The notes under the pieces are model-generated. The model was given only the letters and a program-made list of their open reading frames with translations. It had not been told where the DNA came from and did not search any database. A DNA stretch of 64,000 nt, taken from positions 2,728,001-2,792,000 of the forward strand of contig JAPYXD010000403.1 of NCBI GenBank assembly GCA_030998225.1, written 5' to 3'. Numbering within the stretch: the stretch's first letter is position 1; every line of letters begins with the position of its first letter. This DNA comes from Diplolepis rosae. Taxonomy: Eukaryota > Arthropoda > Insecta > Hymenoptera > Diplolepididae. Both the position numbers and the translations under genes were made by a program. Shown one piece after another: positions 54,306 to 64,000 of the stretch.

Positions 54306-55276
54306 GTGTATACAAATTTCAAATATAAAGTGTACTCTGTACATTAATCAAATAAATTTAGAAGATGAATAATTTAATTAATATTCCTAAATATTATTGC
54401 AATATGATACATATCGATTTAGAAAAACTTCTTCAAAGTACTCAGACATTTTTCTTACTTTACGACATTTTTGCACCATGTTTGACCTTTGGGTAGGACT
54501 CAAGAAAACAATTGTAGACATACTTTCATTACTTAGTAAAATACTATGAAGACTTGCTTTTTAAATTAAAGCGAAAACTTTTAAAACCTTTAACAATCGG
54601 TTGCATAGATTCGGCTCTAATCTTGGACGCAATTAGAGAAATAGGTTTTTTTGCTTTTTTTAGATCTAGTGTTTGCCTTAAACATAAAAGAAAGAAAACA
54701 CATTTGAAATATTAAAATAAAAAAGATGGTTCATTCTTAGAGAATCCCAAATATTCTGAAATAAAACTCCTTTCCACACCACCACGGAGGTAGAGTTTAA
54801 GGCTCGTTTTTTTTTACGTGGTATCCCCTGTAGGCCTAGTCCACGTCCTACGAAACGAAAAGGGTTTTTTCTTTCAAGCAAAAAGAAAAAAGGAAAAAAA
54901 TGAAGCAAAGTGGTAAAAAACGCTACAAATGTAGCCCGTACTTCAGGCTTGCTTCTATCAAATGCCAGTATACGTCGAACAAAAATGTTTTGTTTTAAAT
55001 CACATAATGAAGAAGTTTGATTAATTCGGGATGATTTGGGGTGCTTGATTATTGTGAGTCCCCTTGCCTCTCACTTATGCCCAAAGCTTGATATTACTCA
55101 ATTTCAGTATGTTTTCTTACTCACAAAATAATAATTAAAACTAAACAATTTCCATACCCGAGGCACACGAAGAAAGGAATAAAGAACGTATCTCTGATAT
55201 AAGAAATAAAATGTCATTATTTTGTGAGTAAGAAAGGGGTTTGAAATTGATTAACGCCATGCCTTGGCCATTAGAA

Positions 55277-56953
55277 TTAATCCTCTCCTTCGTGAGCGAA
55301 GAGCGACAAACCACTTTCCCTATCACTTTCTGCCATCTCATATAGATTTTCGGTCATTAATTGCAAATGCTTCGAACTGATGCTCGTTGTTCTGGCTGTT
55401 TCAGCTCTCGCCTTTAGGGCTGATCGAGTAACACAAATTGAGTTGACCTTCCTGTTTCCTAAGCGATTTCTTTTGGGAGTTTTCGCGTCCGTGAGCATGG
55501 AGAAACCTCGCTCCGCCTGAGCATTTGAATGAGGAAGACTCCAAACATGATTCAGTACTGAGGTCAAATTTGGAAAAAGTTTTTCTCCTGTACTCGTCGA
55601 AGATACACCGATACTAGACCACATTTCGTCAAAAGATAAATTCGACCACTTTTCTTTGAGTTCCTGTCTGATTTTGAGTAAAGAATCCCACTCTTTTTGT
55701 ACACCTATTCTATCAAACGACCCTAAATCTTGACAAACTTTCCAGACCCTAGGAAAAGTTTCGCTTCGATCAGCATAGAAAGCTGCTTGAGGCCGGAAAA
55801 CAGCAACGCAAGACAAAAAGATGTCATCAAAAGGAAGTCGATTGCGAATTTCTTCGCTTGCTGCGACATAAAATTTCAAGCAATTACGAAGAAATAGATC
55901 AACTTCTACTATTTGCAACTTCTTGTTTGTAAGTTGCTGCTGGAAATATTCTCGCGTTTCCTTACCAACGTCAATGTCTTGAAGCGGCTTTTGATTACTA
56001 GGATCTGCAAAGTTAACATTTCTAATGATTTGAAAGAATAAATTCGGTTGAAGAAGACCCTCTTTCAAATAACAGATATTAGATAAAGGGATTTTCTGCC
56101 CGGACAATGCTTTTTCGAACGCATCAAAAATTTTAGAGGCAGAACAATCCGAAGCATTTACATTAATAAGCTGGAGCAATTCCACCCTGACAGAAAATGT
56201 CGTTGGCTCCACACATCGAACCATTAATGACAGCCACTTTTCTAGAGTCCTTTCGGTCGTTTCGTCTTCGTACACTGAAAATGATTGTTTCCGCAAAATA
56301 TTTGCCATGCGATCAGTTTCAGCAGCACATACGACGTTATTTACAACTAGGACCATTTTAGTGTGGCTCAATCTAAGGTCTTTTAAACCCGAAGGTTCCA
56401 TATCTTGGAAAAGTCCTATCAATTCTGATGAAATCGCGAATGGTAAATTATGCTCTTCGAAAAATGTACTAATCCTAATCTCTGCTTCTTGTACTTTCTG
56501 TTTGAAACTAACACTTTCCGGAATCGTGGAATTTGTGAATTCTGAAGCAGAAGAACTTGCTACACAAGGTTCAACACTGTAAGAATTGGCAGTTACATTA
56601 GAAGAATTTTCACTTACTACTCCATAATATTCTAATTTATTTGAAAACTCTTCCTTCTTTCTGTGTGATAAAGATGCTTCATGCTTTTCAATTTCCGATT
56701 TGCCACATAGCAACGTTTTATTGCAAATTTTGCAATGAAATCTTGTTTCATCTGCTAATGTAACCACCCACTCCGTCCACGACGGAAATTCCTCAAACCA
56801 TCCCAACTGAAAGTTTTTTGCATTTTTCATGACTTTTCTAGCGGGTTGACATTCGTTTGAACCAGAGTTCAAACGGTGGTCAACCTTCGTTTGAACCTGG
56901 CTGTCCTTCAAAACACTCGAATTTGGGTCAACCGGATTACTCATTGTGAACAA
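55277..56953 (-). CDS. hAT-like transposase, 558 aa, single frame
   Basis: Uninterrupted 558 codons. Residues about 70-100 hold a C2H2/BED-type finger (FHCKICNKTLLCGKSEIEKHEASLSHRK in two halves: CKIC and H-x4-H). The C-terminus has the hAT dimerisation motif SNAQAERGFSMLTDAKTPKR followed by NRLGNRKVNSIC. The middle contains CYLKEGLLQPN and LFLRNCLKFYVAA. The canonical catalytic D-D spacing is not obvious. In relatives I remember, a longer central part precedes the LLQPN-like block, so an internal in-frame loss is possible. The intact frame amid dead elements is notable. Confidence 0.75.
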   Translation of the reverse strand: MFTMSNPVDPNSSVLKDSQVQTKVDHRLNSGSNECQPARKVMKNAKNFQLGWFEEFPSWTEWVVTLADETRFHCKICNKTLLCGKSEIEKHEASLSHRKKEEFSNKLEYYGVVSENSSNVTANSYSVEPCVASSSASEFTNSTIPESVSFKQKVQEAEIRISTFFEEHNLPFAISSELIGLFQDMEPSGLKDLRLSHTKMVLVVNNVVCAAETDRMANILRKQSFSVYEDETTERTLEKWLSLMVRCVEPTTFSVRVELLQLINVNASDCSASKIFDAFEKALSGQKIPLSNICYLKEGLLQPNLFFQIIRNVNFADPSNQKPLQDIDVGKETREYFQQQLTNKKLQIVEVDLFLRNCLKFYVAASEEIRNRLPFDDIFLSCVAVFRPQAAFYADRSETFPRVWKVCQDLGSFDRIGVQKEWDSLLKIRQELKEKWSNLSFDEMWSSIGVSSTSTGEKLFPNLTSVLNHVWSLPHSNAQAERGFSMLTDAKTPKRNRLGNRKVNSICVTRSALKARAETARTTSISSKHLQLMTENLYEMAESDRESGLSLFAHEGED

Positions 56954-58661
56954 TAAATTATACGACGAAGGAAAACAGAATTATTTGAAAAGAATTAATA
57001 AGATGAAAAGTCGATAAAATTGAGCGAATGTGAATAATTTGTAATCTGCACACAAATTAAGTTTCACAAAATAAACTTACCCACAAGCATCAAACAATAA
57101 CGTACGTAAGAGCACTCACGTATCACCAAATAATAATATAATATTCTTACTTTTGCCGTTTTCAATAAGGAATTACGATAAAAATATGAAGAATCCACAC
57201 TCTTGCCTTCTCAAATAACGCATAAAGCGAGAATCAAGTATATCTTAGAAGAAAACAAAAGAAGGTTGCTATTATTATTTGTTTTCGTCTCCAATTTGAC
57301 CTCTATACCGTTCGTTTGCGATTTAAAACATTGGTAACTTTTTGGCTATTAATCTGATTGAGCTACAACTTTTCAGAAAACTTTCTTTACTAATGTATTA
57401 AAATTTTTATCCTGTAGATAGTTTCAGAAAATGTAGACACTTAATACAATATTAATAAAATCGTAAAATTCTGAAAATTTGTTAAGCTAGCGCGAGTGGA
57501 AGTAGAGAAAACAATTTTTTTTTTTAATGTACTTCTCCCAATTACTTGAAAAATTAGAGGTTTTAAAAATTTTTGCAAAAGGAAAAACGATGTGCCTTGA
57601 AATTGTACATAAAATTTATTGAACTATTACTAGTAAACTCTACCTCCGTGGTGGTGTGGAAAGGAGTTTTATTTCAGAATATTTGGGATTCTCTAAGAAT
57701 GAACCATCTTTTTTATTTTAATATTTCAAATGTGTTTTCTTTCTTTTATGTTTAAGGCAAACACTAGATCTAAAAAAAGCAAAAAAACCTATTTCTCTAA
57801 TTGCGTCCAAGATTAGAGCCGAATCTATGCAACCGATTGTTAAAGGTTTTAAAAGTTTTCGCTTTAATTTAAAAAGCAAGTCTTCATAGTATTTTACTAA
57901 GTAATGAAAGTATGTCTACAATTGTTTTCTTGAGTCCTTCCCAAAGGTCAAACATGGTGCAAAAATGTCGTAAAATAAGAAAAATGTCTGAGTACTTTGA
58001 AGAAGTTTTTCTAAATCGATATGTATCATATTCCAATAATATTTAGGAATATTTATTAAAATATTCATCTTCTAAATTTATTTGATTAATGTACAGAGTA
58101 CACTTTATATTTGAAATTTGTATACACTCTAAATCTGAATCATCAGTGGAAACAATATTTTTCACTGTTAAATCAGTTACTTTTCACTGAAGTAATCAGT
58201 GAAATTTGACTGATTCACAGTAACCTTTTTTTAGTTATTTAAATCAGTCAAATTTCACTGATAATCAGTAGATTTTGACTGATTCATATTTGAAATTTGT
58301 ACAGTTTTTAAAAAAATCCGAAACTTTTTGAATTTAGTAGTTTATTTATAAAATTTGAGAATGTTGTAGTTGATATTTATATATAGAACTTTAAGCATTT
58401 ATGGACATAAAATTTCATTTAAAGTTTCTTCTATCGGTATTCAAAACTTTCAACAATTTTGCAAGTTCAGTCAAATGCAAAATTTGACAGAGTATTTAAT
58501 CAAAATATTTACATTTATTTTTTTAATATATTGAAAATAATTCGACTAAAATAATGATTAATAAGATTTTGTAACATTGTGTGAATATTGGAACGCTGCA
58601 AGATTAAATTTTGAGTACAATTTTCAATTAATGAATGTTTAAAGAATTGAGTGAAAGCATC

Positions 58662-60736
58662 AATTAAAAAATATTTTTACTTTATAAATTTGATTAAGTG
58701 CAGTAATAAGAAAATTTTGACTTTCTATAAAGCATTTCATTTATCTGATTAAAAGTCTGTGCATACGTCACTGAAACGTAAGATTAAAAAACTTTAAACT
58801 GCTTTTACCATCAATCTATGAATGTGGATTTTAAACCGTAATTTAATGTGTCTTATTTTTTTTTGATAAAATATTTTTAACATAATTTTTTGCTTAAAGT
58901 AGCGGATTTACTCGATTAAAAATTGGTCAACTTGTATATTTCAAAATTCTGTAATAAAAGAATTTTCATATTATGTTTTTGTATCCTATGCGTAGAATTT
59001 TAATTTTTAAATTGAGATTTCTCACAAAGAAGAAAGATTGTCTTATTAAAGCAGTTTATTCCCAGAAATTAAAAATCATTTACTTAATATTTCGATTGCA
59101 AACATTGAATATTTATTGACTTTGAATAAAACAGAAAAAAAATGTTTATGAAGTTTTAAAATCTTTTTACAATGTTACGAATTGGGCCGAATTTAGAATT
59201 ACGAAATCTTTCATTAGAAAAAGAAAAAGTCACTAACATGAAATAAACTTCTGTAAGAATTATCAAGAGTGAAGAGATGTTAAAATATTTGAAAAATAAT
59301 GCAATTGTAAAATTGCAATTTATATCAATATTTGACAAATTTTTAGCTTTCTCAATCAAAGCATTATCCGGAAATTTTTAGTTCCTATAAAAAGATGGAA
59401 TATTTATCAATTTCTTGAATGTTCATACATTAAAAAAATATCGAATTAGAGAATTATATGCAAAGTATTTTCCATTAAGAAGACATAAACATGACATAAT
59501 TAGTTTTATATCTACATTTTCAGCTTACTTTTTTGTGGCTTAAGCACACATTTTGAATTCGAAATACAAAAATGCTCTACAGAGTTGAAGTATTTCCTGA
59601 ATCAATTATTATTGATCCTGAATTCTATTGGAAAATTTGTTGTTTACTGTTCAAATCTTACTACGATTTCAGACGGACAGACAAATTAAGAACTACAAAA
59701 TATTTCATCCAAAAGATTGCACTCCTCCATAAAATCTTGTCAAATTGTAACAAAATTTGAACACTTCGAACGAACATTTTTATGTAAAATTTAAAGTTGA
59801 TTGATATTTATATGTTAATATGGAAATACCAATAAACACATATTTTAGTTTTTTAATTTATCTACTGCTATTAGACAATTTTCCATTTCCGTAGAGATTT
59901 TAAGTTTTGGAATGAAAAGTTTGTGCTTAGGCTACAAAAATGTGAGATGAAAATATTTCTAACAGATAACTGAAAATATAAATTATGAACTTGAATTTTA
60001 TGTTCATTTTATCTTGATAGAAAATATTGTTCTAATTAAAAAATTGTTAAATGTACAAAATTAGTAAGAAGTATATAAATTTGAATGGAAAATTATATAT
60101 TAATTCAAATTTTATACATTTATTGTCACTAAATTTCACTGAAAGTTTATTTTTGAAGTGTTGAAATCCTCATGAAATTTTCCAAGATCATACTGATGTT
60201 TATTTCATGCAGACTTTCTTCAAGAAATTGAAGAAAAGTGTTATTTCTTGAACTATATACTTCGTAAATTCAAATTCGTCGTCTGCTTCGCGCCTCTTTT
60301 GCACGTACTCGAGAAAAATACAATTCTTAATTTCGACTCGATAAAGGAAAGCATGAAATCTAAAAATAACTTGAAAACTCAAGCATTGTAACGAAGTCCG
60401 TCTTCGTGCACCTTCGGCTTTACACGAAGCTGGTGACCGCAGCGTGTAGCAGAGCCGACACACTGACACGCCACGTTTGCATGTGTTTCTCCCAGATGGG
60501 AACGTGGTGGGGACCGAAAAATCCCACGTTCTGGAGACACTGCACTGGGTTGTTATATTGAGATGATTTGTCCAACAGTCATATCCAATGATGGCGTGTA
60601 CTGTACCGTTCGAAGGTAAAAGATGTAGATTCCCTTCATTTTGGTTTTGTTACCTGCAAAGTCATATTTCTTGATTAGCAGTTTGTGGCTGCTAAAAAAT
60701 GTTCTTCTTTCCTTGAAAAGTTTAATTAATGTATAC
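58662..60736. other. Mostly non-coding AT-rich region
   Basis: Two short frames in opposite orientation (59572-59760 plus, 60469-60200 minus) both begin with LYRVE and share a weak YI-Q-I-L spacing. A GC-rich patch lies at 60390-60550. Nothing assignable. Confidence 0.4.
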
Positions 60737-61017
60737 TTAGTTGGGCATATCTAAAATTTCGGCCAAAAATTCTTGATCGGATTGTCGTAAGCTTCTCAGT
60801 AATTCGTAGTATGCGTGAGGTACTCTTGTTTTAATACTTAAAATTATGTCTACTTATTTCTGAATTTGTTATGTTTTGAGACCAATTTGGTACATTATAG
60901 TCGTCGTAGTTAAATATTCTATTTATAAATAAATATGGCCATGATGCCTTTATATCAACTTGACGTACGATTAAATCACACAATAAAGTCAATGCGTTTG
61001 CGATGTTTTTGTTCCAT
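60737..61017 (-). pseudogene. CARD-domain ORF, Gypsy B copy 2
   Basis: ATG at 61017, encoding MEQKHRKRIDFIV then a stop/frame break. The segment after DIKA continues with SWPYLFINRIFNYDDYNVPN and NWSQNITNSE. The C-terminal signature RVPHAYYELLRSLRQSDQEF plus LAEIL is followed by a stop at 60737-60739. The last 30 codons align without gaps to copy 1 (44008-44100); most differences are conservative, which is the best evidence that this was a protein. Lesions differ between the copies, so both decayed independently from an intact ORF of about 93 codons. Confidence 0.6.
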
Positions 61018-61097
61018 TTTGATCTGTAATCATTTTTATTTAATTTTAATTCTTTCTTCTCTGATTGGTTGCTGATGGGGTTATATATGAAAGTCTA

Positions 61098-61226
61098 AGG
61101 GACGATTCCACCAATGTTAGTTAGACTTTAATCAGTGGTTTAATCCGCCATTCTAAATTCTGATTGGTTTATCCAATGGCTTAACCATCGATTAATAATT
61201 AACCGTATTTGGTGAAACCAGACCTT
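61098..61226. mobile_element. 129-bp MITE in Gypsy B copy 2
   Basis: Absent from copy 1 (45560-45575). Termini agggacgattccaccaa and inverted aaggtctggtttcaccaa; agtcta duplicated at 61092-61097 and 61227-61232. It sits between the integrase end and the CARD ORF. Confidence 0.85.
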
Positions 61227-61237
61227 AGTCTATTAAT

Positions 61238-62137
61238 ATTAAAGATTCTCGGTTCATTTTTAACTGAAATTTTTATGTTTCTTTTGCCTAATATTTCAAG
61301 TACTTCGTATGGTCCTGAATATTGATTTTCGAATTTCTTTAGTTCTCCTCCATCTAGTAAAAATACATTATCTCCGATTTTAAAGTTTTGTGGATTAATT
61401 TTCCTGTCCTAATACTCTTTTGATTTTTCTTTAGCTGCTATTAAATTTTGTCTTTCTATTCGACGCATTTCATGTAATTTTGTAATCAATTTTGTCAAGT
61501 ACATATCATAAGTTTCTATTTTTTCATGTTCTGGTAGAGGATCGCCAGATGGTAAACGTGCTTATTTTCCAAAAACTAATTCATAGGGTGTGCATTTCGT
61601 TCCTTCATGAACACTTGTGTTATATGAAAATATTGCTAATTCAATCCAGTAATCCCATTCTGCATTATTTTCGATATATTGTTTAAGATATTCTTTAAGA
61701 ACGTGATGGGATCTCTCCAAGGATCCGTTTTATTAAGGATGATAAGCAGTAGTCTTAAATTGACGTATTCGGAATCGTTTTGCCATTTTTTTCATTAAAT
61801 TGCTGAGAAAATCTGCTCCTTGGTCTGTTAAAACCGCTTTTGGTGATCCATATATGCAGATAAACTTTTTAACAAAAGCGTCTGCTATTGTTCCCGCTTG
61901 GTGATTTTGGAATGGGATTGCTAAAGAGTATTTAGTAAAATTATCTTGAATAGTAAGTATATATTGATTTTGTGATGATTTTGTTGGTAACTTTCCAACA
62001 ATATCCATTGAAATTTTCTCAAATGCTGTTCCTGGGGTATCGGTAATTATCATAGGGTTTTTTGTTCTGAATCGAACAAGTTTTTCAAGTTGACATTGTA
62101 AACAGAGTTGTATATATTTTTGTATGTCCAATTTCAT
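61238..62137 (-). pseudogene. Integrase, Gypsy B copy 2
   Basis: LCLQCQLEKL gives the zinc-binding Cys pair. Core: KISMDIVGKLP (D1), AVLTDQGADFLSNLM (D2), then after a stop near 61733 the NGSLERSHH block (Glu) and ELVFGK. The C-terminal GPY/F module QYSGPYEVLEILGKRN is at about 61300. A few in-frame stops (61733, 61565, 61410). Confidence 0.85.
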
Positions 62138-62196
62138 ATTTTCCTAATAGTATTTTTGTCTGATTGTATTATAAGTTTTTGTTACTCCTTTTGTCC

Positions 62197-63050
62197 TCAA
62201 AATGCAGATGAATGAGCTTCTTCAATTAATCGATTTCTTTGCTCTTTTGTTGGGTAATCTGTGATTCCATTACAAATTATTATTTTAATCGTAGAATCCA
62301 AAAATGCTATTTTTAATGTAGCCAAAATTTCTTCCCACAAAACATTGTTAATGTGTTGTGATTTCGCAATACTAATTGATTTAATATATAGTTCTTTAAC
62401 CATGGAATGAAGAGAATAAATCGCTAATTTAATATCTTTGGTCGTTTCTCCTATACTTGCCTTTAATTCGTCTTCGATTGGAAGTACAAAATGGTATTGA
62501 TTCCCCTTACGTAATTTTTGGACTATTCCTTTTTCTAAATTTTTAAAATTGGGTAATTTTCCACATTTTTCCAAAAGTTTAGAGCCTACATCGCGAGGTT
62601 CTCCTTTATTGCTTACAAAATACACATAATTATCTTTTCTCATCGTTAATTGGTTTCGGCATTCAATTATATTTCTCTGTGTCCTAGGCAATCCGGATGT
62701 TGAAGGTTGATCAGGGGGTGGCTCTGGGGGTGGTATTTTGTCTCTAAAATCGCAATCATCAGAATTTTCAGAATTCCTTGTTTCTAATCTGTCCAAGTGA
62801 TCATTTTCACTTATATTTTCTTTGTTCTGGAAATTTTCCTGAGTTTCTTCTTCTTTTTCGTCTTCACTTGATAAGTCAGAATTTGATTCAAAACAACATT
62901 CTTCTTCAAATTCTTCGTCTTCATTTTCCTTAACATGTTTTTTCTTCTTATTTGCTTTAGGCTTTTGCTTAACATCATAATTTGGATCAGAATTAGATTC
63001 GTCTTTTGATTCTATAAATTTACATTTTTTATCATTCTCAGGTGGTTTAT
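62197..63050 (-). pseudogene. Integrase tether / pol linker, Gypsy B copy 2
   Basis: Acidic stretch (NENDEEFEEE type) from 63050, then a Pro-rich PPPEPPPDQPSTSG. A globular segment (QLTMRKDNYVYFVSNKGEP to ITDYPTKEQRNRLIEEAH) follows, of the type preceding integrase in 17.6-group gypsy elements. The frame is lost between 62197 and 62137, removing the zinc-binding His pair. Confidence 0.65.
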
Positions 63051-63956
63051 TTATAACTTTTCTGGGTCTACCTCTTCTTTTATTGATTTCTGTAATTTTA
63101 CTTCTTGAATAATCTTTCGTGGCCTTCCACGTTTCTTTTGTACCTTATTCGTTACTTCAACATTTCTTAGTAATTTATTTTTATTGGTGTCTTCATTTGT
63201 ATCCATATTTATATTTCTCAAATTTTTTAACTGACCCCTTGTTTTCATAGCATAACATTCTTTTTCATTTTCTAATAAAGTTGGAATCGAGTCCATAACG
63301 CATTTTAAAAATTGTGAAACAAATGTTTCCGAAATATTTTCTTCATTAATTGATTTGCAAAAAGTGATTCCATTTTCCTTATTTTTCATTTTATTCATTA
63401 TTATATTAATTAACCTTTTGTTAATTATATTAAATTCCTCGTCCAATTGTTCAGTAGTTTGTTCATTGTTTTCATACATTGCTTCTTTTTTTGTATTCTT
63501 AAAGTCTAATTCAATACAACTTTTTCCATCATTGTCATCATCATTTTTCAATAAGTATTCTTCTTTTAATAATTGTTTAATTTCTTCAGTGTAATTTCCA
63601 TCAATTTTTTCTTTATTAAAATCATCATAATAGCGTTTATCAATATTTTCAAATAACGTTCCTTCGTTTAATTGGTTAATTTCTTCATAATTTTCACAAA
63701 TTTTTTGTTTCTCAATATCTTCATTATTTATGTCATCGTTTTGTTCCTTATTTTTCAATTTCTTAATTAAATTTCCATCATTTATTAGTATCTCTTCGTT
63801 TCCTCTTAAATAACTATAATCAGTATCTTCATCTTCAATAGCCTTATATTTTAATCCATCATAATCTCTTCGATTATTCTTATTTTTAGATAAATTCTTC
63901 CTGTTCATAAATTGTTTAAATTCCTTAACATTATTTTCTTCAATATTTCCTTGCAT
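63051..63956 (-). CDS. Asn/Glu/Lys-rich pol linker with AT-hook, Gypsy B copy 2
   Basis: 301 open codons. Highly Asn/Glu/Lys/Asp-rich, low complexity until about residue 190, then YAMKTRGQLKNLRN and an AT-hook type KKRGRPRKI near the C-terminal end. It sits between (off-window) RNase H and the integrase tether, where other gypsy elements have a short linker. The AT-hook could direct integration to AT-rich DNA; this is inference. Confidence 0.55.
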   Translation of the reverse strand: MQGNIEENNVKEFKQFMNRKNLSKNKNNRRDYDGLKYKAIEDEDTDYSYLRGNEEILINDGNLIKKLKNKEQNDDINNEDIEKQKICENYEEINQLNEGTLFENIDKRYYDDFNKEKIDGNYTEEIKQLLKEEYLLKNDDDNDGKSCIELDFKNTKKEAMYENNEQTTEQLDEEFNIINKRLINIIMNKMKNKENGITFCKSINEENISETFVSQFLKCVMDSIPTLLENEKECYAMKTRGQLKNLRNINMDTNEDTNKNKLLRNVEVTNKVQKKRGRPRKIIQEVKLQKSIKEEVDPEKL

Positions 63957-64000
63957 TACATCATAATTTATTTTTTCATAGCACGTAAGGTTTGTTTCTG

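Larger units (their letters stand above)
53772..58661 (-). mobile_element. hAT-like element with 1028-bp inverted arms
   Basis: Arms 53772-54799 and 57634-58661 are the same length (1028 bp) and near-identical reverse complements. The 2.83-kb centre contains one transposase gene on the minus strand. Such long TIRs are exceptional for hAT, whose TIRs are usually under 50 bp. No clear TSD was found (flanks ccctaca / aattaaa), so true element ends may differ. Confidence 0.85.
60737..64000 (-). mobile_element. Ty3/Gypsy family B, copy 2 (runs off window)
   Basis: Minus order from the window end: long Asn/Lys/Glu-rich linker, integrase tether, integrase, CARD ORF. RT and gag lie beyond the window. 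Tether sequences with KGEPRDVGSKLLEKCGKLPN are of the 17.6/gypsy-group type. Frames carry several stops. Confidence 0.8.

Noticed and set aside
59572..60469. Pair of opposed short frames starting with LYRVE as a small inverted gene pair
   Set aside because: Similarity is limited to a few residues and nucleotides do not align convincingly.
1..64000. CRISPR arrays, operons, bacterial ribosome binding sites, rRNA or tRNA genes
   Set aside because: No regular direct repeats with unique spacers, spliced genes and eukaryotic TEs throughout, and no cloverleaf or rRNA-like sequence was seen by eye.

Overview
The window is a eukaryotic, AT-rich, TE-saturated stretch, most likely from an insect. Evidence for an insect: mariner, hAT, DIRS-like, Penelope-like, Ty3/Gypsy and R1-like elements, GT-AG introns inside element genes, and a toti-like endogenous virus fossil. 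I see no rRNA, tRNA, CRISPR or operon. At most one short stretch (28.8-29.4 kb) looks like host gene promoter and first exon. Almost everything else is mobile DNA, much of it nested.

Layout. 1-3.6 kb: non-coding, with tandem repeats, palindromes and a TTAA-flanked MITE. 3.6-8.3 kb: Gypsy family A copy 1 (minus), with a coiled-coil accessory ORF after integrase. 8.43-12.30 kb: a DNA transposon with 24-bp TIRs, TTA duplication and a multi-exon transposase gene that has lost its core. 14-28 kb: a DIRS-like element (minus) split into three pieces. It is split by a 2.08-kb solo LTR (15283-17358, TSD TTGA) and by a ~10.4-kb composite insertion (about 17451-27827, flanked by AACAT). The composite holds a toti-like RdRp fossil, an envelope-glycoprotein-like C-terminus, a second inverted solo LTR (22563-24634, TSD AATG), a capsid-like fossil with an inverted duplicate, and a spliced gag-like gene. 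29.9-35.8 kb: Gypsy A copy 2, interrupted by a 1.13-kb DNA transposon. 36-41.7 kb: tandem and foldback repeats around a hAT transposase. 41.8-42.8 kb: a deleted mariner.

43.7-45.7 kb and 60.7-64 kb: two copies of Gypsy family B (minus). Directly after pol, where env would sit, this family carries a small ORF that reads as a CARD (caspase-recruitment, death-fold) domain. This is my best candidate for a previously undescribed system. One CARD copy is split by a full-length mariner with TA duplication. 45.8-51.9 kb: a divergent cluster of small unidentified genes, including a dsRNA-binding-domain plus zinc-knuckle protein and a Cys-rich protein. These are interrupted by a GC-rich insertion (14-bp TSD) and a Penelope-like element (9-bp TSD). 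52.5-53.8 kb: R1-like ORF1 fragment. 53.77-58.66 kb: a hAT-like transposase between inverted arms of exactly 1028 bp each.

The reading is of a graveyard in which target-site duplications and cross-copy comparison reveal the insertion order. It preserves several unusual cargo genes (CARD, dsRBD, glycoprotein, viral RdRp and capsid). All family assignments are from motif recognition by eye; no search was run.
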